Shown here piece by piece: positions 1 through 8,229 of a stretch of 64,000 bases of DNA (the first letter of the stretch is position 1; each line of letters begins with the position of its first letter). A model generated the notes under the pieces. It was not told the DNA's origin. It did no database searches and saw only the letters and a list, made by a program, of their open reading frames with translations. The stretch lies in the NCBI RefSeq assembly GCF_039544105.1, contig NZ_BAABLA010000021.1. The stretch is one strand, 5' to 3'. The stretch is from Haloechinothrix_A salitolerans (lineage in GTDB: Bacteria; Actinomycetota; Actinomycetes; Mycobacteriales; Pseudonocardiaceae). The translations under genes were made by a program, and so were the position numbers.

Positions 1-2
1 CG

Positions 3-698
3 TTGCGCGGCGCGCTGGCTGCGCTGTCCCGGTTGGGTTCGGGTGAGCGGGCGTGCGTGCAACTCGTCGTCACCCCGGAACGCCGGACCACCTCGGGCGG
101 GCGGAGGGGGCCGTCGTCGTGGTGGGCGCGCGGGCTGCTGGGCGTGCTGGCCCTGCCGGTACGGGCGGCGCTGGCCGTGGTGGACCTGTTCCTGCCCGGC
201 CCCTCCGGGGCGCGTGCGGGCGGGCCGACGGTGCGTCCGCACGGTGCCGACCGGCCCGACGAGGACCCGGTGGCCGAAGCGCGGCGCAAGGCGATCACGG
301 TCAAGCAAGGCCACGGGCCGCACCTGCGAGCCACGCTGCGCGTCGCCTACGCCGGGCCGGGCACGCGGCGGACGCACCGCCGGGCGCTGTCGGTGCTGGC
401 GGGCGCGTTCGACCTGGCCGCCCCGCTGGCCTCGCTGCGCACGCACACCACCCGCCACGCCGGTTCTCGGCTGGACGGGCGACGCCCCGCCCGTGCCCGG
501 TACACCTTCGCCGCCACCGTGGGCGAGCTGGCCGCGCTGTGGCACCTACCGGAAGAACCCACCCAGTACGGCATGGCCGACACCGTGACCCGCATTCGCC
601 CGGCGGGGCGGGACCTGCCGCACGTTCGCCGGACACTGCGCCGCTCCAATCCTCACCCGCCCACCGATCAGGAAGGAACTCGCGATGAGGCAGCCTGA
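3..698 (+). CDS. Conjugation ATPase N-terminal-domain protein, 5' end cut by window
   Basis: The reading frame is open from the window edge, so the true start lies upstream; at least 231 C-terminal residues are present. A hydrophobic stretch (about residues 43-65, rich in L/V/A) suggests membrane association. The text around residues 170-185 (GELAALWHLP) resembles the segment that precedes the P-loop domain in single-chain actinobacterial VirD4/HerA-like transfer ATPases. Here the chain stops and the P-loop domain is encoded by the next gene, which overlaps by 14 bases, so the two products probably form one coupling protein. The assignment rests on position and on this recalled family resemblance; no catalytic motif is visible. 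Part of the integrative element. Confidence 0.5.
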   Translation: MRGALAALSRLGSGERACVQLVVTPERRTTSGGRRGPSSWWARGLLGVLALPVRAALAVVDLFLPGPSGARAGGPTVRPHGADRPDEDPVAEARRKAITVKQGHGPHLRATLRVAYAGPGTRRTHRRALSVLAGAFDLAAPLASLRTHTTRHAGSRLDGRRPARARYTFAATVGELAALWHLPEEPTQYGMADTVTRIRPAGRDLPHVRRTLRRSNPHPPTDQEGTRDEAA

Positions 699-2316
699 CC
701 CCATCATTCGTCGGTCCACCAGCGGGCCGAACCCGCGTCCCGACCGAACACACGGGCACGAACACGGGGAACCGCGCCGGGGGCCGCGCCGGTTGCGGCT
801 GACCCCGGCCGAACACCCTGCCCGCCAACACCCGAAGCCGCTCGGGGTGTCCAACTGGGACGACTCGGGCGACGTGATCGGCATGGAGGTAGCCGACGCT
901 CGGCATCACGTCCACGTGCAGGGCGTGACCGGCTCCGGCAAGTCCACGTGGCTGGCGAATCATGTGCTGGCCGAAGCGGAAGCCGGGCGCGGTGTCGCGC
1001 TGCTGGACTGCCAGGGTGACCTTGCCCGCAACGTGCTGGACCGGCTTCCGGCCCGCTGCGGCGACCGCCTGATCATTCTGGACCCGGCGGAAACCGAGGC
1101 ACCCCCGGCGTGGAACGTGCTCGCTCCCGTGCCGGGCGCACGCACTGCAAGCGCGGGGCGGGAGTGGGCGGCCGAAAACGTGGTCGGCGTGTTCCGGCGG
1201 CTGTATGCCGCCTGGTGGGGGCCGCGCATGGACGACGTGATGCGCGCGGCCTCTCTTACGCTGGCGCGGCGGCCGGGCTCCACGCTGGCCGAGGTGATCA
1301 CCGTGCTGACCCAACCGGGATGGCGGCGGGACCTGCTGGCCGAGTACGGCGAGCCGGACGGGTTGGACGGGTTCTGGGACGGCTTCGATCAACTGTCGGT
1401 CGGGCAGCGCGCCCAACTGTGTGGGCCGATCCTGTCCCGGTTGCGCGGGGTGCTGTCGCGGCGGTTCGCCCGTGACCTGCTCGGCGCGGCCCGGTCCACG
1501 ATCAACCCCACCGACGTGTTGGACGGCGGAATCCTCATCGCCCGATTGGCGAAAGGAGAAATCGGGGAGAACACCGCCCGGCTCGTTGGGTCGCTGTTGC
1601 TGTCCGGGTTGTGGTCCCACGCCATTCGCCGTTCCGCATTGCCGCCGGAACAGCGACGGGACGCGACAATCGTGGTGGACGAGTGTCACAATTTCCTGCA
1701 TTTGCCGATCGGCGTGGACGACACCTTGGCGGAAGCGCGCGGTTATCGTATTTCGCTGGTGCTGGCGCATCAGCATTTGGCGCAACTGCCGGTCGAGGTG
1801 CGGGACGCGGTGAACGCGAACGCCCGCAACAAGATTGTGTTCACGGTGTCCCCGGATGACGCTTCCAAACTCGTGCGGCATGTGGCACCGTATTTCACCG
1901 AGATGGATTTGTCCCGGCGGGGCGCGTTCGAGGTCGTGGCCCGGATCGTCCACCACGGACACGACTCCCCGCCGTTCACTCTCGCCACCGAACCGCTACC
2001 TCCGGCCGTCCCCGGTCGCGCGGAGGCGTTGCGGGCCGCCGCCAGGAGCCGGACCGGGTTGCCGCGCGGTGAGCGGGACGTCACCGGCATGGCGCGCAAG
2101 GTGGACTCCAAACCCGGTGTGACCGAGCTTCGCCAGTCTGACCGGTCCACGCCGCAGGAGCGAGGCATCTCCCCCGGCACCTCGCCCAGCAACTCCCCTG
2201 GCATCTCCGGCGGCACCGTAAGGGCTGCCGGGGGAGATGCCGCCCCCGACTGGGGTCTTTCCGCTGGTCAGCACTCTGAGGAGGAATCGTGGCGCGAACC
2301 CGACTGGCTTCTGTAG
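685..2316 (+). CDS. Type IV coupling-protein-like DNA transfer ATPase (VirD4/TraG/HerA class)
   Basis: 543 residues. The Walker A motif is GVTGSGKST near residue 80 and Walker B is TIVVDECHNF near residue 330, followed by a sensor-like LAHQHLAQLP segment. This is the layout of type IV secretory coupling proteins and HerA-type DNA pumps, which move DNA through the cell envelope during conjugation using ATP. The N-terminal membrane part expected in this family is missing and seems to be supplied by the preceding overlapping gene. The ATG has an upstream AAGGA (673-677). The C-terminal about 100 residues are Ser/Pro/Gly-rich and probably disordered. The next gene begins inside the 3' end (28-base overlap), indicating a polycistronic transfer operon. 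Confidence 0.75.
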   Translation: MRQPDPIIRRSTSGPNPRPDRTHGHEHGEPRRGPRRLRLTPAEHPARQHPKPLGVSNWDDSGDVIGMEVADARHHVHVQGVTGSGKSTWLANHVLAEAEAGRGVALLDCQGDLARNVLDRLPARCGDRLIILDPAETEAPPAWNVLAPVPGARTASAGREWAAENVVGVFRRLYAAWWGPRMDDVMRAASLTLARRPGSTLAEVITVLTQPGWRRDLLAEYGEPDGLDGFWDGFDQLSVGQRAQLCGPILSRLRGVLSRRFARDLLGAARSTINPTDVLDGGILIARLAKGEIGENTARLVGSLLLSGLWSHAIRRSALPPEQRRDATIVVDECHNFLHLPIGVDDTLAEARGYRISLVLAHQHLAQLPVEVRDAVNANARNKIVFTVSPDDASKLVRHVAPYFTEMDLSRRGAFEVVARIVHHGHDSPPFTLATEPLPPAVPGRAEALRAAARSRTGLPRGERDVTGMARKVDSKPGVTELRQSDRSTPQERGISPGTSPSNSPGISGGTVRAAGGDAAPDWGLSAGQHSEEESWREPDWLL

Positions 2317-3173
2317 CCACTCGCTCCACCATCACAATCACCCCTGGCAGCGTGGCTGAGGCCATCGACGCACAGCGTCACCTCACCGACCGGGACCGGC
2401 TGCTGGTGCGCCTGCTCGCCGAGCACCGCGTACTCACCACCGAGCAGCTCACCCGCGTGGCGTTCACCAGCCCGATCACCGCGCAACACCGTCTCGCGCG
2501 GTTGACCGCGCGGGGCGTGCTGGCCCGGTTCCGTCGGTGCCTGCCGCAGGGCTCCCAGTCGTGGCGCTACACGCTGGGAATGCTCGGCGTGATGATGCAC
2601 GCCGCGCGAACGGGCCACCCCATACCGCGCCCGTCACGTATCACCGAAACAATTCTGTCACTCGCGGAATCCCCGCGACTTGACCACCTGTTGGGAATCA
2701 ACGACTTTTTCACCCGCCTTTACCATGATGCGAACAATCACCGTGAAAACGTCCTAGTCGATTGGTGGCCTGAACGGAAAATTGCAGAATCAGTGGGTGA
2801 AATAGTCCGCCCGGACGGCTACGGGAAGTGGCAGGGAGACACGCGTAGTGTGAGTTTCTTTGTTGAGTACGACAACGGAACGGAGACGCTGGAAAGGTTG
2901 ATCGGAAAATTTGAGGGATACCGAAATCTTGCGATGGCCGATATCAACCATCCGATTCTGTTCGTGTTCTCGGAGGTGAAACGACAAAACAATTTCCACC
3001 GTGTGGCGTCCGGGCGGTATCGGGAACTGTCCGGGCTGTCGGTCGCCAGCACCGCCGCCACCGACTACGCCGACGCCAGCCCCGCCGGGCCGGTCTGGCT
3101 GCCCGTCGCTGCCCGTGAACGCCGACGCCTGATCGACCTACCCCAACCGGCCGCGCGCCCCCGCGCGGCCTGA
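2289..3173 (+). CDS. Replication-relaxation family protein
   Basis: 294 residues from a GTG preceded by GAGGAGG (2278-2284). The N-terminal third is a winged-helix-like region (DRLLVRLLAEHRVLTTEQL...). The C-terminal two thirds carry the D(W)WPERKI, RPDG and FVEYDNGTETLERL segments of the actinobacterial replication-relaxation family (Replic_Relax), a nuclease-fold family found in plasmids and integrative elements. They are thought to act in plasmid replication or DNA processing. The central part (about 2640-3000) is clearly richer in A/T than its neighbours, consistent with foreign origin. Co-transcribed with the transfer ATPase. Confidence 0.72.
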   Translation: MARTRLASVATRSTITITPGSVAEAIDAQRHLTDRDRLLVRLLAEHRVLTTEQLTRVAFTSPITAQHRLARLTARGVLARFRRCLPQGSQSWRYTLGMLGVMMHAARTGHPIPRPSRITETILSLAESPRLDHLLGINDFFTRLYHDANNHRENVLVDWWPERKIAESVGEIVRPDGYGKWQGDTRSVSFFVEYDNGTETLERLIGKFEGYRNLAMADINHPILFVFSEVKRQNNFHRVASGRYRELSGLSVASTAATDYADASPAGPVWLPVAARERRRLIDLPQPAARPRAA

Positions 3174-3266
3174 GCACCCGTGCCGCCAACCGCACGCGGA
3201 GAGGAGGGCCGCCAGACGAACCCACGCCTGCCGATCCTGCCGACCTTGCCGAGAGGAGCCGCCGCG

Positions 3267-3752
3267 ATGCCACCCCGGCCACCACACCACGCATCCGCTC
3301 AGATTCGCTCACGTCGTGCGCCGAGTGCCCGCCGTCACCTCACCCCGGTGTCCGATCCTGCTGCCGATGAGGAGTCCACAGGGGACGGGCCGGGGGTGTT
3401 CTCGCCCGGCCGTCTTCGTGCCTACCGGGACCTGTACGGGTACACCCGCGTAGCACTGGGCGACCGGACTGGACTACCCGCCGACACGATCACCGCCTAT
3501 GAAGAAGGGACCGCAACACCACCAGCCGCGCACCTGGTTACGCTTGCCGCCGCGTTGAACGTCCAGCCTCGCGACTTCACGGGGCCGTCCGGCGCGGACA
3601 ACTCGTGGGAGTACTGGGGGCTGATCTGTGCGGCCATGCCACCGATGACCGCTGACCAGATAGCCACGGTGGCGACTGTGCTCCGCCGTATCGACAAGCA
3701 CCGCGAACGCCCGGACGACCCTCCGGCGTCCGAGCGGCCACGGGCCGCGTAG
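3267..3752 (+). CDS. XRE-family helix-turn-helix regulator of the element
   Basis: 161 residues from the ATG at 3267, preceded by GAGAGGAG (3250-3257). An in-frame GTG at 3180 would add 29 low-complexity residues and is less likely. The central segment (FSPGRLRAYRDLYGYTRVALGDRTGLPADTITAYEEG, split here by description only) is a Cro/CI-type HTH, and GTATPPAAHLVTLAAAL follows as helices 4-5. The tail has a short helical segment (MTADQIATVATVLRRIDKH). It probably controls transfer or maintenance of the integrated element. It faces the convergent integrase gene and is separated from it by a strong hairpin. Confidence 0.6.
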   Translation: MPPRPPHHASAQIRSRRAPSARRHLTPVSDPAADEESTGDGPGVFSPGRLRAYRDLYGYTRVALGDRTGLPADTITAYEEGTATPPAAHLVTLAAALNVQPRDFTGPSGADNSWEYWGLICAAMPPMTADQIATVATVLRRIDKHRERPDDPPASERPRAA

Positions 3753-3770
3753 CACGGGCTGACAACACAC

Positions 3771-3813
3771 GTGAGGGGTGTTCTCCGGCACTGGGCCGGG
3801 GAACACCCCTCAC
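3771..3813. terminator. Bidirectional terminator hairpin between XRE gene and integrase
   Basis: Arms GTGAGGGGTGTTC (3771-3783) and GAACACCCCTCAC (3801-3813) are perfectly complementary over 13 bp, and the inner bases (CCGG...CCGG) extend the stem. It lies between two convergent genes. There is no clear T-run, as is common for actinobacterial terminators. Confidence 0.7.
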
Positions 3814-3848
3814 GGCGGTTGTGGGCTGTCTGGGCGGGCTCGGGCGGG

Positions 3849-5393
3849 TCACCCCGCGTCCGCCAGCGGGGCCGGGGCCGCTGCCTCGATCAGCCGCAAC
3901 CGGGACTTGTCGAACGCGCGCTTGCCGTTGCGCTGGTAGCGGTCGATCACCAGCCGGTCCCGACCCAACGCGGACAACAGCATGGCGCGCTTCTCGGCGT
4001 AGCCGCCCGCCTTCCACTGTTCGTCCAGCTCTTCCACGCTCTGAGCCTCGGTCGGCCCCTCCGGGTTGCCCCCGGACAACGACAGCCGCTCAGCCGTCAG
4101 CCGGGCAAGATCAGCGGCAAGCGGTTCGTTCGCCGCGTCGAAGCTATCCAGGGTCATCTGTCGCGCGCCCAACCGCTCCGACAACGCGCGTTGCAGCGCC
4201 TCACACCGTGCGATCTCGTCATTGACCTCCGCCAGGCGTTCCGCGACCTTCGACCGCGCGGCGGAAATGGCCGCCGCGTGCCGCGAGTCCGACAGCCGCC
4301 GGAGCGTGAACACGCGCAACTCGTGATCCACGGCGCGCACGTCGGCATACACCCGGCCGCACCCGCGCCGGTCCTTGTTACAGAAGTACGTCGCCCGTGG
4401 AGTGCCGTCCGGGTAGGTGTTCTTGTCGCTCTGCGCGTGGGCGGACAGCTTCGTGTTGCACACCCCACACCGCAGAATCCCAGTCCCCACGTAGCGCTCA
4501 CCGACCACCCGGCCGCGCTTGCGTCCGGCAAACAACGCTTGCAGCCGCTCAAACGTGCGCTGTTTCAGGATCGGGTCACCCGGCAAGCGGCCCACCGGCT
4601 TGCCGTCGTGCTCGATGATCCCGCCCAACGACTTGCGTTTCAGCGTCTCCCGCACCGTGACCTGAACCCATTCCCGCCCGGCCGCCGTACGCAACCCCGC
4701 CTTGTTCCATTGCCGCGCGATCTCCCGCACCGACGTTCCGGTCAAGATCGCTTCGGCCGCATCCCGGATGGCCTGCCGCTCGCGCTCTACCAACTCCATA
4801 GGCACCATCGGTTGATCGGCCTTGGTCTCATCCGGGCCGGGCTTCCACGTCGCGTCCTTGCCGGGGAAGCCGAACCGGCGCGGCCCGCCCGTCTGGCGTC
4901 CCTGGTCCCGGAACGTAGCGAACCGGCGCTTGATCCGCCGGGACGTGTCATCCGACGACCGGGCCGCGTGCGCTACCTCGATCCGCAGAATGAACCGGTC
5001 ATCCGGGTCCGCCAAGTCCCGCTCACCGTGAGCGGAGTAGACCTTGAACCCGCGTTCACCCAGCTCGATCAGCTTTTCCAAGTCGCGCGGCTGCCGGAAA
5101 AGGCGGTCGGTGTGCCAGACCACGATCCCGTCCGACTCGCCCGACTCCACCCGCTCCAACAGCCGTTCCCACCCCGGACGGCGGACGCCACGCTTCCACG
5201 CCGACAGCCCGTCTTGCAGCTCCTCACCCAGGGCCGCCCCAACCCGATCGACAACCTTGCGGTTGTCGGCCCACTGGACGTCGATCTTCTCAAGCTCGCC
5301 CGTCTCCGGCACCCGTGACAACCGGCCGTAGGAGTCCAGCACGGGCGGCCGGTCGGCGCTCTGACCTGCGGTAACATCGCGTTTGCGGTTCAT
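3849..5393 (-). CDS. Large serine recombinase (integrase) of the integrative element
   Basis: 514 residues. The N-terminal resolvase domain has YGRLS (catalytic serine at residue 26), then VVWHTDRLFRQPRDLEKLIEL and the recombinase domain (GGPRRFGF, EAILTGTSVREIARQWN). A zinc ribbon follows (CGVCNTKL ... FCNKDRRGCG) and then a coiled-coil-like C-terminus. This is the standard order of phage/ICE large serine integrases, which catalyse attP x attB strand exchange through a serine-DNA intermediate. I chose the ATG at 5393; an in-frame GTG at 5402 is possible. There is no convincing ribosome-binding site. The gene starts about 45 bases from the olsA stop codon, so the attachment site is expected between them. 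Confidence 0.88.
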   Translation of the reverse strand: MNRKRDVTAGQSADRPPVLDSYGRLSRVPETGELEKIDVQWADNRKVVDRVGAALGEELQDGLSAWKRGVRRPGWERLLERVESGESDGIVVWHTDRLFRQPRDLEKLIELGERGFKVYSAHGERDLADPDDRFILRIEVAHAARSSDDTSRRIKRRFATFRDQGRQTGGPRRFGFPGKDATWKPGPDETKADQPMVPMELVERERQAIRDAAEAILTGTSVREIARQWNKAGLRTAAGREWVQVTVRETLKRKSLGGIIEHDGKPVGRLPGDPILKQRTFERLQALFAGRKRGRVVGERYVGTGILRCGVCNTKLSAHAQSDKNTYPDGTPRATYFCNKDRRGCGRVYADVRAVDHELRVFTLRRLSDSRHAAAISAARSKVAERLAEVNDEIARCEALQRALSERLGARQMTLDSFDAANEPLAADLARLTAERLSLSGGNPEGPTEAQSVEELDEQWKAGGYAEKRAMLLSALGRDRLVIDRYQRNGKRAFDKSRLRLIEAAAPAPLADAG

Positions 5394-5438
5394 GACACCC
5401 ACGGTACGACCGCAAATGTTGGGTCGCCAACGCGTCGT
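5394..5438. other. Probable att junction between integrative element and olsA
   Basis: A 45-base gap separates the integrase start from the olsA stop. Large serine integrase genes usually lie beside their att site, and everything to the left is transfer DNA while everything to the right is conserved core. The junction should therefore be here or within the last codons of olsA. No direct repeat can be confirmed because the other end of the element is outside the window. Confidence 0.45.
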
Positions 5439-6305
5439 TCAGCGCACGCGGGTCCGCACCCGCAACGGCAGCGCACGACGTGCCGTGGCCACGGTGTCGT
5501 GCCCGAGGGCGGAGCGCACCGACGTCTCCGCCAGCTGCGCCAGTTCCCGGCGGTCACCCGCACGACCGGGCGCGATCTCGTCACAGACGACGACGTCCAC
5601 CACCAGGCCGCGCAGTCGCAGCACTCGCAGTACCGAGGTGAACAACGACTCCGGGCCGAGGAACGCCGGGCGCGTGGTCTCGGTGCCGTTGGCGAGCCGG
5701 TACCGCAGCGCGATCGGTCGCACCGGCACGCCGCCGTCGATGGCCGCCTGAAACGGCGCGGGCACGAACGGCCCACTCGCGGCCCCGCACCACGTCGTGC
5801 CCTCGGCGCACACGTTGACCAGCGCACCGCCGCGCAACGCGTCGGTCAGGTCGGCGACCGTGCCCGGCAACGTCGACAGCCGCTCCCGGTCGACGAAGAT
5901 CGTGCCTGCCCGCGCGATGAGCCCGCCGAGCACCGGCCACTCTTGGATGTCGGCCTTGGCGACCGAGCGCATCGGCGTCAGCGCGTTGATGGCGGGGATG
6001 TCCAGCCACGAGATGTGGTTGCTGACCACGAGCACGCCCCGGCCGCCGGAGCGGGCTTCGTCCACCAGGTCGTCGCCGCCATGCACGACGAGCCGCGCCC
6101 CACACGCGCGCAGCAGCCGCGCACAGCCCACCCGGACGGCGTGCCGTCGCTCATCTCCCGACCGTATGAGGACGTGCGCCGCCGCGACGACGAGCGCGAT
6201 CAGCAGCCGCGCCATTCGGAAGAGCGTCCGCAGCAGCCCCACCCGGGACGAATCGGAGTCGAGGCAGCCCGTGCCACACGGCGACGTCGGCATCCACGCG
6301 TGCAT
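5439..6305 (-). CDS. olsA: Lyso-ornithine lipid O-acyltransferase (PlsC family)
   Basis: 288 residues. The start ATG overlaps the stop of olsB (TGATG), so the pair is translationally coupled. A hydrophobic N-terminus (about residues 28-45) anchors it to the membrane. The acyltransferase motif I is NHISWLD (H-x4-D), and motif III is AEGTT. With the OlsB-like gene upstream it should add the second fatty acid to lyso-ornithine lipid. The pair matches M. tuberculosis Rv3027c-Rv3026c in order and in its position beside etfA. The 3' end abuts the integrase gene of an integrative element, so the last few residues (RVRTRVR) could be altered by the insertion. Substrate is inferred from the gene pair; a phospholipid acyltransferase is the alternative. 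Confidence 0.75.
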   Translation of the reverse strand: MHAWMPTSPCGTGCLDSDSSRVGLLRTLFRMARLLIALVVAAAHVLIRSGDERRHAVRVGCARLLRACGARLVVHGGDDLVDEARSGGRGVLVVSNHISWLDIPAINALTPMRSVAKADIQEWPVLGGLIARAGTIFVDRERLSTLPGTVADLTDALRGGALVNVCAEGTTWCGAASGPFVPAPFQAAIDGGVPVRPIALRYRLANGTETTRPAFLGPESLFTSVLRVLRLRGLVVDVVVCDEIAPGRAGDRRELAQLAETSVRSALGHDTVATARRALPLRVRTRVR

Positions 6306-7072
6306 CAGCCCGCCCCCAGAAAGAACCGCAGGTAACGCTCGTTGAGCTGGTGCAGGTCGAGCAGCACGAAGAAGTCCGCGACGTCGAAGTCGGGGTCGTA
6401 CGCTGGCGGGCCGCACACCTGCGCGCCCAGCCGCAGGTAGCCGCGCAGCAGCGGCGGCAAGATGGGGCGTTCCGGACGGGCGGCGTCGCTGGGGTCCCAC
6501 GGGTGCAGCGGGGTGACGCGGCGGGTGTCGGGCGCGTAGTGCTTGGCGCGCACGGTGTCCCACACGCCCGACGCGAGCGCGCCGCCGTCGGCCAGCGGCA
6601 CCGACGCGCAGCCGACGAGGTAACGGTGCCCTGACAGCAACATGTAGCGCGCGATGCCCGCCCACACCAGGCTGACGACGGCGCCGCTGCGGTGGTCCGG
6701 GTGCACGCACGACCGACCGGTCTCGACCAGGTTGTCGCGCAGCGGCTGGAGCGAGGTGAGGTCGAACTCGGTGTCGGCGTAGAGGCCACCCGCCAGCGCG
6801 GCGCGGTCGGGCGGCAGCATCCGGTACGTGCCGACGACCTGCTCCGACGTGTCGTCGCGGACGACGAGGTGATCGCAGAAGGTGTCGAACGGGTCGATGT
6901 CGAGGCCCTCGAACGGGCTGGCCAGCCGGGCGCCCATTTCCCCGGCGAAGACGTGGTGGCGGAGCCGCTGGGCGGCGACGACCTCGTCGCTGCCGCGCGC
7001 GACGCGCAGGGAGTAGCGGGGGCCCGCGCCCTCGGTGTCATCCGTGCTGGTGAGCAGGAGTGCGGAAGTCAT
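6305..7072 (-). CDS. olsB: OlsB-like ornithine N-acyltransferase (GNAT/hemolysin-like fold)
   Basis: 255 residues. The features are those of the Acetyltransf_5/OlsB family: RYSLRVARGSDEVVAAQRLRHHVF at the N-terminus, then FDTFCDHLVVRD, VVGTYRMLP, ETGRSCVHPDHRSGAVVSLVWAGIARYML, and a C-terminal YDPDFDVADFFVLLDL. Members transfer a 3-hydroxyacyl group from ACP to the alpha-amino group of ornithine, the first step of ornithine-lipid synthesis. The gene overlaps olsA and is the counterpart of Rv3027c. The arrangement olsB-olsA next to etfA is conserved with mycobacteria. Confidence 0.75.
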   Translation of the reverse strand: MTSALLLTSTDDTEGAGPRYSLRVARGSDEVVAAQRLRHHVFAGEMGARLASPFEGLDIDPFDTFCDHLVVRDDTSEQVVGTYRMLPPDRAALAGGLYADTEFDLTSLQPLRDNLVETGRSCVHPDHRSGAVVSLVWAGIARYMLLSGHRYLVGCASVPLADGGALASGVWDTVRAKHYAPDTRRVTPLHPWDPSDAARPERPILPPLLRGYLRLGAQVCGPPAYDPDFDVADFFVLLDLHQLNERYLRFFLGAG

Positions 7073-7171
7073 GCCCGTAGGTGTACGGGCCGACGATGAA
7101 CCCCGTTTGGTGACGCGACAGGCGTGCGGTGCACAGCGCGTGAACGTGCGGTACTCGGGGCCCAGACAGCG

Positions 7172-7217
7172 CCGAAGGGCACCTTCGGCACGTTATCCGT
7201 ACCGAAGGTGCCCTTGG
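7172..7217. terminator. Inverted repeat downstream of etfA
   Basis: CCGAAGGGCACCTTCGG (7172-7188) and CCGAAGGTGCCCTTGG (7202-7217) are complementary apart from one bulge. Each arm is itself nearly palindromic, so either one large stem or two small ones can form. It sits between the etfA stop and the olsB start and is the likely etfBA terminator. This motif type is also common as a dispersed repeat in Pseudonocardiaceae. Confidence 0.6.
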
Positions 7218-7238
7218 GCTCAAGTCACGCCGAAAGCG

Positions 7239-8198
7239 TCAGCCCTTGCGCTTGGCGACTTCCTCCTGCAGCTGCGGGGCGACCTGAAAGAGGTCTCCCA
7301 CGATGCCGTAGTCGGCGATCTCGAAGATCGGCGCCTCGGGGTCCTTGTTGACCGCGACGATCGTCTTCGACGTCTGCATACCGGCGCGGTGCTGGATGGC
7401 ACCCGAGATACCCAGCGCGATGTAGAGCTGCGGCGAGACCGTCTTACCGGTCTGGCCGACCTGGAACTGCGCGGGGTAGTAGCCGGAGTCGACGGCGGCA
7501 CGCGACGCGCCGACGGCCGCGCCCAGCGCGTCGGCAAGGCCCTCGACCACGGAGAACTGCTCGGAACTGCCGACACCACGGCCACCGGAGACGACGACTG
7601 ACGCCTCGGTCAGCTCCGGCCGGTCGCCACCGACGACCGGCTCCACACCGGTGACCTTGGCGGCCTTCGCGGCGTCAACGGCTGGGACGTCGACGCTCTC
7701 CTCAGCGGCCGCGCCCTGCGCCTGCTCGGCGTCGACGCTGCCGGGCCGCACGGAGATGACCGGCGCGCCCTTGGTGGACTGCGACTTCACGGTGAAGCCG
7801 CCACCGAAGATGGACTGCTCGACCGTGCCGTCACCCTCGACGCCGACGGCGTCGACGAGCAGGCCGGAGCCGGTCCGCAGCGCAAGGCGTGCGGACACCT
7901 CCTTGCCCTCCGGTGTCGCGGCGACAAGCACCGCGGCGGGCGACGTCTTCTCCGCCAACGCGGCGAGCACGTCGACCTTCGGGGCAACGTGGTAGGACAC
8001 GACGTCGTCGGACTCAGCGGCGTAGACCTTCGCCGCGCCATAGGACGCCAGCGTCTCCTTCGCCTTGCCCGCCGTGCCCGGCGCGCCGACAACGACGGCC
8101 GACGGCTCACCGAGCGCACGAGCCGCGGTCAGCAGTTCGGTGGTGACCTTCTTGACCTCGCCGTCAACGTGGTCGACGAGTACCAGGACTTCAGCCAT
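7239..8198 (-). CDS. etfA: Electron transfer flavoprotein, alpha subunit
   Basis: 319 residues. The N-terminal ETF domain begins MAEVLVLVDHVDGEVKKVTTELL. The C-terminal FAD-binding domain has SGGRGVGS, YPAQFQVGQTGKTVSPQLY, ALGISGAIQHRAGM and INKDPEAPIF-type sequence (here VNKDPEAPIFEIADYGIVGD). With EtfB it forms the soluble FAD/AMP heterodimer that takes electrons from acyl-CoA dehydrogenases. Strong ribosome-binding site (AGGAGGAAA just upstream). It lies 31 bases after etfB. Counterpart of Rv3028c (FixB). Confidence 0.95.
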   Translation of the reverse strand: MAEVLVLVDHVDGEVKKVTTELLTAARALGEPSAVVVGAPGTAGKAKETLASYGAAKVYAAESDDVVSYHVAPKVDVLAALAEKTSPAAVLVAATPEGKEVSARLALRTGSGLLVDAVGVEGDGTVEQSIFGGGFTVKSQSTKGAPVISVRPGSVDAEQAQGAAAEESVDVPAVDAAKAAKVTGVEPVVGGDRPELTEASVVVSGGRGVGSSEQFSVVEGLADALGAAVGASRAAVDSGYYPAQFQVGQTGKTVSPQLYIALGISGAIQHRAGMQTSKTIVAVNKDPEAPIFEIADYGIVGDLFQVAPQLQEEVAKRKG

Positions 8199-8229
8199 GG
8201 TTCTATTTCCTCCTCTTCGCCGCAGCTCG

